Shown piece by piece: positions 47,141 to 59,758 of a stretch of 64,000 nt of DNA. The translations under genes and the position numbers were made by a program. This DNA comes from Patellaria atrata CBS 101060. Taxonomy: Eukaryota > Ascomycota > Dothideomycetes > Patellariales > Patellariaceae. Numbering within the stretch: position 1 is the stretch's first letter; each line of letters opens with the position of its first letter. The notes under the pieces are model-generated. The model was not told where the DNA came from. It saw only the letters and a list, made by a program, of their open reading frames with translations, and did not search any database. The DNA is taken from assembly GCA_010093705.1 (NCBI GenBank), contig MU006100.1, forward strand, positions 728,644 to 792,643, given 5' to 3'.

Positions 47141-48539
47141 TTAGAGCGATGACTTTCTTGTCGACGGCCTGGACAGGTCATTTGGCCTTGTGATAAAGCT
47201 GTCTTTCGTAGTGAAGCTGTCTTTAGCGGTGGATATAAAGCTGTCCTTGGTGGTAGAGCTCTCCTTCGTCATATAGCTGTCCTTCGTGATACAACTATCA
47301 GGCTCGCTGATCTGGGTCTTCGTCTCCGAAACTAACCCTTGTGCAGCCAAACTACCCTCATAATTGGTCCGATTGTTCCGACGTATGAAGGTCCAAACAC
47401 CCGTCATTGTAGCTCGTGGGATCTCGGGTAAATTCATCTCCGTGTCTTCGTCTTGCCTTCGGCGTCTGAAGTAGTTGAAGCTGTACGACGGTCTTTTCAC
47501 CCGTTCCTCATATCTTTGTCGCTCTCTGTATAGGACGAAAAACGTCCTGTATGCTGTGAGAGAGGCCATCAATATGGCGACAGCTGATTCAAGGTACTGC
47601 CAAAACATTTCGTACGGAATATCAATCGCTTTGTGGCCGTGCATCTTGCTTACTCGGGCGATGGCTAGAACTACCATGACAAGCGAAAGACTGAGAAAGA
47701 CCCCCACGGCCGCCTTTTGCGCCGTTCGTATCTGAGATCGATGTAGCACAATTATAGGAATGCTCACGACTGGTTTTATTAGCATTGAATCAGCCTATGA
47801 GAGAAATTGGGGCCTTTACGAAGCAAATCCGTTACGATATCCAAACCTGTTACCAATCCAGTCAAAGAATAGTAGAGCTTGCTATCAAAATTTTGGGCGC
47901 ATTCCACTGTTTTTCGTCAGTCCAATCTTTTTGACACCATTTAAGGGTAAATTCACTGGATTTTAGACCAACATGCGGGCAAAGAATATGTGGTTCTCCA
48001 ATCACAAACACCCAAGAGATAATAGTAAGGCCGACAACAAACCAGTAGTACTGATGGATGCGATTGACTGATTGAATGAGCCGCCTGAAAAATGCGAGAA
48101 ATGAAAGTTTCACGGAGAAAGTTGCAGTCCACAATAAGCTAAGGGCAATCTTGTTGTAAGTGTTGAACTCTTTTAATGCTGTGAACATTCTCTCTGCGCC
48201 AGCGGAAAACGCTAGTTCAGGACGGATCCAGATCCCCTGGGTCAAGTACATGTTGTCGAAGTTCCTGTATATGAGTCCAGTGGCGGCGATAAGACATGCA
48301 CACCCGAAGAACACCAGATAATCGTCTAGAGCGACGGCGGGACGAGACTTGAACCGGATTATAGCTCTACCGGTGACGGAGATGACAGAAAGACCGAAGA
48401 ATACGCCAGCAACGACCTGAATAAGTATCAGCAGGGATTCTCATTTGACAATGTGCATCTCCATTACCTCGAAAGTCTTCATCTTAATGCTTGCCAACTT
48501 ATCCATCTCCCCCATTATATCTGTAGACTGAGAGGACAT
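47141..48539 (-). pseudogene. fungal rhodopsin-like 7TM protein with apparent frameshift
   Basis: Exons give MSSQSTDIMGEMDKLASIKMKTFE, VVAGVFFGLSVISVTGRAIIRF, ALDDYLVFFGCACLIAATGLIY, LSFLAFFRRL and, after the last intron, PVVSIPIIVLHRSQIRTAQKAAVGVFLSLSLVMVVLAIARV. This is the integral membrane 'fungal rhodopsin' domain common in PTH11-like receptors. Introns are 48417-48467 and 47795-47853. Exon 2 is one base short of keeping frame: the protein text shifts at an A5 run (T5 at 47910-47914 on the plus strand). This is either a true one-base deletion or a homopolymer sequencing error. The C-terminal tail is a serine/threonine repeat of TKDSF-type units. Function would be plasma-membrane sensing if intact. 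Confidence 0.7.
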
Positions 48540-50908
48540 GATCGACACGATTTCCCGTGATTAACAGTACAAAAACAAAAATTCAAAGACACGCAAAAAG
48601 GTAGTAGAGGTAGTTCATCAACTCATAACGAGCTATGGCGAGGAGGGGATGAAGTTGATAAAATAGTGGGTGAAATTCTGATTTTAAGTCAGCTTAAAGT
48701 AGTGAGGAACATTAACTAGGTTCTGGGCTCTTTAGGTCACTTGAGGTTACATTGAAGGTACGATAAACCGAACAGCCCCGGTTCGTGGTATCAATGCCCT
48801 ATTTTTATACATCAAATACATTCCGGACTATGTAAGAGCTAGTGCAATCAACTTGATAGTGATCAAGATCTCGACCAATTCTCCCCCCTTGTCAATCTTG
48901 TTCAATGAGCCGAGGGATGCTAAACCATGGGGAAGACAGAAGTCGAAACTTCGGCAAGATATCGCATGAAATATCAAATAGATGCTCAAAGTTGCTCCCG
49001 GATGGGTTGCTCAGCTGCGGTAATCTTCAATTGTTAACTAAAAACTTATCCAGTTACTATTCTCCAGACAGAGATTGACCTTTTTTACTTTGTTTCGCTA
49101 TATAGTGAAGAAACCGGAAATACTCTGGACTGACAAATAGTGTTCTTGGTCTCACGTTCCGTTATCCCTTTGGAATTTTCGGCTGAAAGTCTGCGGCATG
49201 GCTTTCAGTCGTGTAACGATAAGCTTTGACTAGGGTTCGAAGGGTCAACGTGGATCGGTGGTGGTCAAGTGTTGGATTTGAAGATCTCCACTATGGGGTA
49301 GTTAGCGAGGTTCAAGTATGAACTCCATTATACACCGGATCCGGCCAATCGTATGACTTTTAGTCAGAGTAAAAGATGTTGGTATTCCTCATGGTTCTAT
49401 ATTCTGGAGCAACTTAATACTGAAGCGGATATATCAATACCAATTAGTTCAGGACCAAACGGTTGAGTCTTGTAAAGGGCCGTTCCATACAGGATATTGA
49501 ATGAGAAAGATTCAGTCTATAGGGATCTTGTCCCTAACAAAGACGGCGTGAATAATCTTCATCATCTCGACTCTCAATTTTAGACAAACGATTCAAGTCC
49601 GGCAGTTACATGGAAGTATTGAAGCCTGCAGGATCGGAAGTGCGCACAGTTTCTGGAAACTCTCAATCAGCTTTGGTTGTCAAAACTTTCCGCCCCAGGT
49701 ATGCGACGAAAATTCAATAATTCCCGGAAAATACCTCCATGCAGGTCTTTCCAACAGGCTCGATTCTGGTGTTTACCTGGCCTAAGAATACCCCGCCATC
49801 CGAATCCAGTAGAGTTGCTTAACCACCTACTCTAAATGAAGGTGTAGCTGATAGTTATCAGGCTGAGCTACCAATGGAAGGGAGGACGGAAGCTTTGTGT
49901 CAGGATGTCACTCGAACCAACAGAGCACTTTAAGTTGCACGCATATGATATGATATGATATGGCTGGGAGTTGCACCTGTCGTGTCACCCGATAAGGAAG
50001 AAAAGATGGTGTATTAGAAACAGTTGGCAGTGGATTAGGGCTAACATTTAAGTATCCGATGAAGTGGAAAGTAAGGTAGGGTAGCAGTAAGGTGGAGAAG
50101 TTGTGCTGGCGCTAAACCTGGTTGCTGGACGCTAAAGCAAACCTGGCACTTGGGCTGAGGTGTAAATTGGGACGAGATGACGATCGCGCTAATCCGTTCT
50201 CAGTCATAGTTATACGCTCGGCAGCGGCCCGCTAACGTTGCCGCCCGCTCGGCAGCTACCGGTACACCTTGTACCGCAGAAGAACTACTACGAAAGTTAG
50301 AACTACAGCCTCACACCAACATCATATCATTATCATTTGAGACTGCTTTTCCCTAATAACACGATAATGTTACCCTGGAACCCGGGTTAGGCCTAATCGC
50401 CAAAGACACTATCCTTGCCTCATTTGTTGTGATGAAACTTAGTCAACAGCCAGAATTAGCCAATCTCTGTCACTTCTTGTCTTCATCTTCTGAAATCCAA
50501 CGGGCTGTGGTTCCTGCTGTAGCATCGATACAGAAGTCTACATGGTACTTAATGCGAATCACTCATATGATGTTGGCCGGCGGTATCTCCTTTTGAGGAA
50601 GATGATACGAGAGACAAGATTGTGCCTTGTTGAGCAATCATGAACCCCGACATTGTAAGTCTAATATTGGAGTCTACAATTGTCTCCTTTGCGAAGACCA
50701 TGAGTGCGCCACTGTCAGCATTTCATAATATACGAAAATATGGCGGATAGTCGAGGTGATGTCGGGCAAAGGAACGGACTTGGGCTACTGGCTTAGAAAG
50801 GAGGCCAGTATATATAGCCATCAGTCCGTGTCAATCTATCAGCAACAGTCAATTGGTTTCTTCTAAGTGTTATTACTGAACCCCAACCCTCATATTCACC
50901 GTCACACA
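48540..50908. other. long intergenic region
   Basis: 2.4 kb with no supported gene between two divergent genes. It contains a (TATGA)n microsatellite at about 49945-49961, a G/C-rich block near 50220-50275 (CGGCAGC repeats), and two AGAACTAC elements at 50281-50306. Confidence 0.45.
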
Positions 50909-52871
50909 ATGGATTTCCCAAGTTCCATTGATGTGAATCTTCCCCTGGGGCGATTCCCATCATTGTGGTCCACATGGTTGGACTTGAACGACAATGTTCG
51001 AGCAATCTTGGGGATTGGGTGCTTGATTCTCATTCCAATTATAATGAACTATGCTATTGCCTGGGCCATGTACCATTGGCAACACTGGAACGTCGATGAG
51101 CAGCAGATCCCTCCAGAATACCCTTCATTCATACCGTACATCGGCAACATCATTCCTTTCATTTTTGATGGGAAAAACTTCGTTCAAAGAGTGACGTAAG
51201 TAGGAAGGCGTGCTTGCTTTAGAAACATGTTTAACGTCGATGCTAAAACTTGTCCAGATCATACGCAGGCAGAGTCACCTCTACCAGGTTAAACGTGTTA
51301 GGGCAGGAGATCTACATATTCCAAGAGCCGGAAACACTTGCAGCATTGTGGAAGTCGCCAGTATTGTCCAGTCCCATCCAATCGTATGTGTTTGCGCTCA
51401 AATACATTTGTGGAATGCAAGAGAAAGCACTCTCGCCTTACCGTGCAGACGATTCAGGGTCGTACCCAAAACCGTTTCCTGGGACTCAAGTCGAACCGCA
51501 TAATCGGGTGGACTACATCATTCATCAAGGGGTTCAAAGAGGCTTGGTAGGGCCTGGGTTGGTCCCGACAACCAGGCGTCTCACCAAAGCAGTTACCCGG
51601 AAAATTGAACATCTCCAAGTCTCCAAGGAGTGGACTGTGATACCAGATCTGTCCAGGTTCATGTATGACATTGTTGGAGTATCCATCATCGAATCTATAT
51701 GCGGCCCCTCATTGATGAGTATCAACCCCGCATTTGCCGACGACTTTTGGACTTATGATAAGAATGTTCCATGGCTTTCGAGGGGCATACCCTCTTTCGT
51801 TATCCCGAATGCATATCGAGTACGAGACCGTTTGATCGATCAGCTCAAAAATTGGCATTCATTTGCCAAATCGCATTTCACCGAGTCTGATATTGAAGAC
51901 GATGGTGACAGCGACCGTTTTTGGGGCTCTGAGATGATGAGATCGCGGCAAAAGACCCTTCGCCGAGTAGATGACCAGGATAATGATTCTATTGCTTCGA
52001 GTGATTTGGGCCTAATATGGGCGTAAGTCTTTCTACCTTCCGCCTCGTCATGTGCCACCTGAATCCGCTACTCGATCCAAACCCCACCCTGCGTCTAACT
52101 GTACCAACTGACATTTCTTTTCAGATCAGTTTCAAATATCCTTGGAGCATCAACGCTGGCTACAGCACACGTATTCAAGGATCGAAACCTCCTTAGCCGT
52201 GTCCGTGAAATTGCTCGGAATCATTCAGAAGATCAAGGCGAACATACTGAACTGGAATTGAAGCAGCTCCAAAAAGATCCATTACTCTCCTCTGTCTACG
52301 CCGAGGTGCTTCGTCTTTACAGCAAAGCTTTCATGATAGCGAAATCGCCACACGTGGACGTCTCACTTGGAAGATGGTGGTTTCCCAAAGACACGATGGG
52401 CCTTGCAAATTCTCATGTCTCGCATATGAATGATAATTTCTGGAATACCAAATGCGGGCTCTACCCCATTGATACATTCTGGGCTGATCGATTCGTGCAA
52501 GACCCAAGGGACCCTTCGAGCGGTCCGATGAGACCAGAGTTCCAAGGAAAGGAAAGGAAAGCACATAACGAACCATTCTTCTCGCTTAAGGGGCTTGAGG
52601 GAGCATGGATACCTTATGGAGGCGAGTAGTCCTTTTCATTCCATATGCAAAAGACTGTGCTTAACTGATCTGTTATACAGGTGGTCATAAACAATGTCCA
52701 GGCCGGTTTCTGGCCAAAGCGGTGGTTATCTCAACATGCATCCTACTGTCGCAAAGGTTTGATATTGAGATGCTTACAGAGTCTATGGAAATGAGTCCAT
52801 GGAAGTTTGGATTAGGGGTTCTCCGACCAAAGACAGAATTGCCGTTCAGAATCAGACGGAGAATGTCATGA
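50909..52871 (+). CDS. cytochrome P450 monooxygenase (second, CYP7/8-like fungal type)
   Basis: The protein is 577 aa with introns 51196-51257, 52023-52130 and 52622-52680. The membrane anchor is AILGIGCLILIPIIMNYAIAWAMY. The ExxR is in SVYAEVLRLYSK. The heme loop YGGGHKQCPGRFLAK is restored only by using a GC donor (G|GCGAGT) at the last intron, with ligand cysteine near 519. The YGGGHxxCPGR loop and the proline-rich N-terminus resemble fungal relatives of the CYP7/8 sterol hydroxylase group. The acceptor of intron 2 is chosen at 52130 to keep frame; an AG five bases earlier would read more family-like residues (ASVSNI) but then shift frame. It is upstream of, and co-directional with, the ABC transporter. 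Confidence 0.82.
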
Positions 52872-53559
52872 GGGGGGGGGGGATTAGAACTGGTGGTTCG
52901 CTTCAAACAAATAAGTAGTAGCTGTACTGTAAAACAACAACTACAAGATTTTCCAAATTTAGCTTCGTATACTGTATTTCGATGATCAGGTTGATTTCTA
53001 AAAGCCGTGAGATGGTGAAAACGTGGGAAGTCTCGTGGGGGCGAAAAGGGGGTCGTAAAGTTCTACCTTGGACCTTCGAGCTGCCCCCACATACAGACGA
53101 GAACGAGTTTCCTCCCATTTCTCCCGTTGAACCAACAGACAAACAACAAGATGCTGCTACAAGGGCTAGCGCGAGGCGCAACATTAGCATTATTGGATCT
53201 TCATCTTTTCTACAAATTTGGAACCTTGTGCTGACTGCTGATGATACCCCTCGTACATGTACAACAACCACCAACACGCTGGGGAAAGACCCCACAGTTC
53301 AAGTCTCCGAGCGCTCCAAGACCTTGATTTACCCACGCGCGGTCGCATTCATTTCCCAAAACGCGACGATGAATTCCATGTAGAATGTCTAGGGGGCACA
53401 GCTCATCTGGTTCTATGTTCATCGAGCCTCGATGCCTTCTCGTGTCACCCGAGAGAGTTGTTTGGGTCTGAGGCCTGGAAGTCTCAAGACTGACGAGCCT
53501 TATTACATGTCCTGTCGATGATCTAAAAGACATCAAACCTCCAAACTCGTTTCAAAGCA
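52872..53559. other. intergenic with G-run
   Basis: A run of about ten G starts immediately after the P450 stop codon. A plus-strand open frame (52982-53383) shows no domain. The end is the ABC transporter promoter. Confidence 0.4.
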
Positions 53560-56500
53560 ATGGTTCAGCGCAATTCAAGCCCAGATACCGATAACAAAGA
53601 ACGTTGGACAGAGCATTCTTCGCCTTCAAATGGAGAACTGCTGGAAAAGCGCTGGGACGAGCAAACACCCGCCCTTGGGCTTTCATTCCGGAATCTCCAT
53701 GTTCATGGCTTCAATACCGCTGATCAATACCAGCAAACAGTCGCGTCCTATCTTCTGAAACTCCCGAGACTTGTAGTATCGCTTCTACGAAAAGGGCCCA
53801 AGGAAAGTGTACAAATACTCCAGGATTTCAATGGCATCTTGCGCAATGGCGAGATGTTGCTCGTACTTGGTAGACCTGGAAGTGGATGTACAACATTTCT
53901 GAAGACTTTAGCAGGAAACACTCATGGAATCAACATCCATCCCTCTTCTCAAATCAATTACCAAGGTAAGACTTTCAGATCTCAAAACCCATTTTCGCTT
54001 ATAGAGTCGAACTAAAGCTTAGTGATAGGAGTTTCGTATCAACAAATGCACCAAGATTTCAAGGGACAAAGCATCTATCTCGCAGAACTCGACGTCCACT
54101 TTCCAGAATTGACCCTTGGGCAAACACTCGCCTTTGCCGCTGGAACTCGCACGGGTCGTTCTCGTGACAATACCCCTTACGATATCGGTCATAATCTTGC
54201 GTCCTCATTCAACCTTGATAGGGCATTTGATACCAGAATTGGAAATGGAATGATTAGGGGAGTGAGTGGAGGCGAAAGAAAGAGGACTAGCATTGCGGAA
54301 GCATTCATAAGTGGCAGCCAGATTCAGTGTTGGGATAACAGTACGAGGGGACTTGATAGTTCAACAGCTCTAAGCTTTATCAAGCTCTTAAGAAGTTCTA
54401 CCAATGCGTCGAAATCCACTGTAGTAATGAGTATCTATCAAGCATCCGAACCAATGTATAAAGTAAGAATTCAACCTCTACCATCTTGCATCCCTCAATT
54501 AATCTTATTCGTAGCATTTTGACAAAGTCACTTTGTTATATGAAGGTCGCCAAATTTATTACGGGCATGTATCAAGTGCTGCAGAATACTTCATTGGGCT
54601 CGGTTTTGTGAGACCAAGTCGGGCAACAACGGCTGATTTTCTGACTTCAATAACCCATCCTGCTGAACGAATCGTCAAAAATGGGTACGAGATGCGTGTT
54701 CCTCGATTACCAGACGAGTTCGCGTCTCTTTGGAGGAGATCCGAACAAGCAAAGCTGCTCCTCGAAGACATTCATCTCTTCAACACACGATATCCGCCTA
54801 AAACAGTATCCATTCAAAATGGACTCAAGGGTGATTTTCGAACTATTGAGAAAAGCAGGTAAGGTTGGAGTGTAATCTAAGAAACAAGTAAGAATCGGTC
54901 TAATTCCATGAACTTAGTCTTCAGAGCTCCACGTTCCCGATTCCAATATACCTACAAATTGCGATTTGCATCAAAAGGGAGCTTCTCAGACTTCGAAACA
55001 ACTATCCCCCAGTTGTCGCAGGTGTTGTTGGAAATACTATAGTAGCAGTGATCCTTGGTAGCATCTTTTACCAGTTAGAAGAGAACACGGGAAGTTTCGA
55101 GCAACGCGCTATGCTGATATTTTTCGCTATCATGATGAATGCCCTTACTCCTGCGTTCGAGGTTAGTCCTTTTACTCTCTTCACTCCAGAATTCCTCCCC
55201 AAACGTTGCTAATCCGCGTTCAAGGTACTCACGATATGGGCACAAAGGCCCATTGTAGAAAAGCACAACCAGTACACCTTTTATCATCCTTTTGCGGACG
55301 CCTGCGCGTCGGTGCTTTGTGATCTACCTAATAAGATCATTACTTCAGTAACCTTCAATTCAGTACTCTATTTTATGACAAATCTTCGGAAATCAGCTCC
55401 GGCATTTTTTATATTCTACTTTTTCAGTCTTGTGACAATTCTATCAATGTCAATGTTTTTTCGAATGGTTGGATCCCTCTCCAGAACGAGCGAGCAAACT
55501 ATGGCCCCAGTCTCTATTATGATTTTGATTTATGTCACGTACGCTGGATACGTGATTCCGTTAGATCATATGACAAATTGGCTTCAATGGCTCCGATGGA
55601 TCAACCCAATAGCTTACGCATACGAAAGTTTAATGATTAATGAGGTTTGTTAAAGTATGCCCAAGTACAATGTGCGTTTTTACTCATTCTGCTAGTTTGA
55701 TCATCGCGAGTTCTTCTGTTCATCTCTAGTACCGACTGGTTCACCTTATAGTCAAAATGGAATGGAAGGGAAAGTATGTGCCGTGGTTGGAGCACTATCT
55801 GGAGAACAACTTGTGAGAGGGTCAGCATATATCAAACTTAAATATGGATTTACGTCAACTCATCTATGGAGGTAATGTTCAATGTTCCGACCTAAATCCC
55901 TTGCTGATATTTCAGAAATCTTATCATCCTTTTCGCAATGACCATAATCTTTGGTGCAGTGCACTTGCTGGCCGCAGAATACATCCCCGCCGCACGATCG
56001 AAAGGGGAGATACTGCTTTTTCGGAGAGGCAAAACTACAGTCAAAACAGTCAAAGATGACGTGGAGAAGGTCGTAGTTTCTAGTTTTCCCAAGGATACGA
56101 GTCTAGCGATAGCGAAGCGGGAGAGTAACGATGACACGCTAAGAACTGGAAAGTCAAGTCTAGCGACGCAGTCAGAAGTGTTCCTTTGGCACAAGGTTAA
56201 TTACGAGATCAAGTCCAAACGAGGAGTGAAGAAAATACTGAGCGAGGTAGATGGATGGGTAAAACCAGGAACTCTCACAGCACTAATGGTTCGTATAATG
56301 ACTATACCACCCCCCAAGTGATTGATGGCTTACGAGATATCTAAGGGTGCTACTGGAGCTGGAAAGACATCACTTTTGGACGTCTTAGCGGACAGGGTTT
56401 CTATTGGCATTGTGAGCGGCGAGATTTACGTCGGCGGAAGGCCACGTGACAAGAGCTTTCAGCGAAAGACAGGCTATGTACAACAGGATGACATACACCT

Positions 56501-58386
56501 TGCCACTGCCACAGTTCGCGAGGCCTTGGAGTTTAGTGCACTACTACGTCAATCTAATGAAACAGCGGCGGATAGGCTGAAATATGTGGACACTGTTTTG
56601 AATATGCTAGACATGGAGGCTTACTCAAATGCTATTGTTGGCGTCCCAGGAGAGGGTGAGAGATCTGTTAATCTTACCTTTCCTCGTTGGCGCTAACTCC
56701 ACTAGGTCTTAACGTAGACCAGCGGAAACGTTTGACCATAGCTGTAGAGATGGTGGCAAAACCAGAACTTCTCCTCTTCCTCGGTATTCCATACCCTCTC
56801 CTCACTATTATCTGTGCTTATAACCTAGTAGACGAACCCACTTCCGGACTCGATAGTCAAACAGCCTGGTCCATATGCATGTTACTTCGTAAGTTAGCTG
56901 ATAACGGGCAAGCTATTCTTTGTACTATCCACCAACCTTCTTCCCAATTGTTCCAGATATTTGATCGTCTGTTACTCTTGGGAAACGGGGGATCAACTCT
57001 CTATTTTGGAGATATTGGAAGAGATGCATCCACAGTGATCAACTATTTTACCAAGAATAGGGCCATCACATGCGGACCCGATGAGAATCCCGCTGAATGG
57101 GTCTTAAATGTCACTGGGGGTATTAGTAGCGGACCAACACTGAATGACTGTTTTGACCTGGATTGGCCTGAGATATGGCGAAACAGTCGCGAAAAGGAAG
57201 AAATACAGAGACATATCGCAGAATTCAAATTATCTGCATTTCAAACAACAAGCGCCCAGACAAACCCTGGTGATGAGGAGTACGCCGCTTCATTCACCCA
57301 GCAAGTGGTAGCTGCACTACGAAGGATCTTCCAGGAATACTGGCGTGATCCTGTCTATTTGTACTCGAAAGTGGCTCTTTGTGCTGGCGTGGTATGTTCT
57401 ATAATCTGTGATAAACACCTTAGAGGTACAATTTTTAGTCTAACCACAATAGGCCCTTTGCACTGGCATCTCCTTTTACATGACACGATTGGATATTCAA
57501 GGCCTCCGCAACATATTCTTCTCCGCTTTTGTTCTGACCCAGTTGTTCAGTACTGTGGACCAGCAAATCATACCGCGTTTAATCGCCGAGCGTGGCCTGT
57601 TCGAAGCGCGGGAGCGCAGGTCAAAGACCTATTCCTGGGTTGTGTTCCTCACGACCAACATTGTTGTCGAGATTTTTTGGCAAACCTTAACCTCGGTTCT
57701 AGTATATGTCGCCTGGTACTATCCTACGGGCCTTTGGAGAAACGGAGATGTCAACTTCACAGTCTCGGAAAGGGGCGCTCTGACCTTCGTGATCCTTTGG
57801 CTTTTCTGCCTGTTTATCTCGACGTTCTCTCAAGCCGTGTCCGTGGGAATGGAACATGCGGAGACTGCAGTCCAGATTGCAACATTATTCTTCTACCTTT
57901 GCCTTATTTTCTGCGGGTAAGCAAAAATAGTGTCACACTGGCCATTGGATGATACTAATACTTTATAGCGTGATCGTTACACCCGCAGACCTTCCTCGCT
58001 TTTGGATTTTCATGTACCGCGTCTCTCCACTTACTTACTTTATAGGTGGCATAGTCACTGCTGGTCTTGCCAACACTTCGATAACGTGTTCTTCAATTGA
58101 AATGCTCCGTATCCACCCCCCTACTGCAATTACTTGCGGACAATACATGGCAGCATACATACAATCTGCCGGTGGTTACATAAGCAATCCCATCGATAGC
58201 AGCGATTGCATGTATTGCCCTATATCTGATACAAATACATTCCTGGCGATAAATGGCATCAATATAGAGAATAGATGGCGGAACGCAGCTTTTCTTCTTG
58301 TGTACGTGGTTATCAACATTGTAGCGACGTTTACCATTTACTGGGCTGTTCGTGTCCCAAGGGTAAAAAGAGATCCGTCGTCATAG
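53560..58386 (+). CDS. PDR-type ABC transporter (ABCG full-size)
   Basis: The protein is 1408 aa, with eleven introns that all join in frame (53966-54028, 54463-54514, 54859-54917, 55162-55224, 55645-55695, 55872-55915, 56289-56345, 56656-56705, 56784-56831, 57392-57452, 57917-57968). The layout is NBD1-TMD1-NBD2-TMD2. NBD1 has the PDR-type degenerate Walker A GRPGSGCTT (~104) and a full signature VSGGERKR. NBD2 has Walker A GATGAGKTS (~800), the degenerate signature LNVDQRKR and Walker B LLFLDEPTSGLDS, the last recovered with the acceptor at 56831. This asymmetry is normal for the family. It should be a plasma-membrane drug or metabolite exporter. At 1408 aa it is slightly shorter than yeast Pdr5, mainly at the N-terminus. 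Confidence 0.92.
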
Positions 58387-59396
58387 GAGCGACATAGGGT
58401 GCTCTAATCTGCAGTCAAATAAAAAGGTTCACTTGCATATTGTGCTAGCACTACTACGAAAAGATTGTATCGCTTCGAAGTTCATGAAGTATAAAAATCA
58501 AAGATGCAGGCGAGAGCGTATCGTTTGAGAGCTGAATCGACACAAGCGCAGGATACCAATGCACTCGAAGCACATATCTTCCCCTCTGGTAACTTGTCAT
58601 ACCCGCGTTCCCCGTTACTTACTGGGCATTACTGGCCCGTCTTTAAGTTCAGATTCCCAAAACACATCTCTTGTTTATATAGCCATGTGTTAAGTACGAC
58701 TAGGAGATTTGCTACGGCGTCTTCTCGCCTTCACAATATAATCAGGTACTTCCTCAGGTTGATAATCAGCAGAGGAGCAATGCAACGATAAGGTAATGTA
58801 CAATTGGTCTACAAGATTCTGAGACTGAGTCTGGTTCAAATAGCCTAATTTGATATTTTGTGCGCTGTATTATACTAATTATAGCTTTATTTTCGATGAT
58901 TTCAGGATAATTCGACTCATATTAGCACGATATGATAGACATCGCTAAATCGTTACGTTATCCCTTCACCTATTGAAGCATTTCTTGGGGCACTATAACA
59001 TATTATTTCTCTCGACATCGTCCCCCAGCTTACTGTACTGGATCGACCAACCTGTACGAATGAATTCAACCTTTAGAAATACCTAGACAGTACAGACCTT
59101 GGAAGAGACTCCAAGCGTAGCTCGGAGTACCCGCTAACGAGACTAGGGAATACCAAGAGGTCAACCCAATCCTTGTCCAAAAGGCCACGTCTTCTCCCAT
59201 AACGTTACCTCTCCATCGTCCTCAGTTTCGTACTAAACTCCTCAATAACTTGATCCTTCGTTTGCGACAGCGCATCTAAATCCTCTTCGTATTGGTCCAG
59301 TCTAACTATTCCCTGCTCAGAAAACAGTTCCCCGTGTGTCATAGCTTGAAGGCTGCATGCACAGTATTGTAGGTAACCTTATATAACCCCCCAAAG
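58387..59396. other. intergenic, transition to repeat region
   Basis: No gene with recognisable domains. A 95-codon plus-strand frame at 58504-58791 is unsupported. The region marks the boundary between genes and transposon debris. Confidence 0.4.
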
Positions 59397-59758
59397 GATA
59401 TAAGAAATCTTATCGCCTGCTCTACAGCTTAAACCCATATCATTTAAATCAAGAAGTCGTCGCAAAACCATTTCTGATTATTGCAGACAATGCAGCCTCA
59501 AGATGGTGGAGCAATTGATGACTAAAGTGATGAGATGGAAGGCCTAGTGATAGCCCTACAACCCACAACAGACAAAGCCAAGCAGCTAGCATCAACGAAG
59601 CTACAACCACAACAACTAAAGTCATAACAATTAAAATCACAACGAGTAAAGTTACAACGACTAAAGTTACAACGATCAAAGCCACAACCAATCACAAAGT
59701 CTCAACTAAAGCAAAAACAAAGCCTACAACAGTCTATAATAATTCCACAAAGATTATC
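59397..59758 (+). repeat. inverted repeat arm 1 (less mutated transposon copy)
   Basis: About 360 bp recur as the reverse complement at 60395-60749. In this arm a Q/K-rich frame is still partly readable and includes a 15-bp tandem repeat. Differences from the other arm are overwhelmingly transitions that remove CpA/TpG in arm 2. Confidence 0.8.

Noticed and set aside
52982-53383. 133-codon plus-strand frame between P450-2 and the ABC transporter
   Set aside because: No domain, proline/threonine-rich noise, and it occupies the expected promoter region.
42996-58386. Complete secondary-metabolite cluster
   Set aside because: No PKS, NRPS, terpene cyclase or prenyltransferase is present in the window; only tailoring and export functions are supported.
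58504-58791. 95-codon frame after the ABC transporter
   Set aside because: No recognisable features and no coding-like periodicity seen by eye.
59449-59691. Minus-strand 80-codon frame, extremely Val/Leu-rich and membrane-like
   Set aside because: It is the antisense reading of the 15-bp Q/K repeat (CAA read backwards as TTG/GTT), so the hydrophobicity is an artefact of the tandem repeat.
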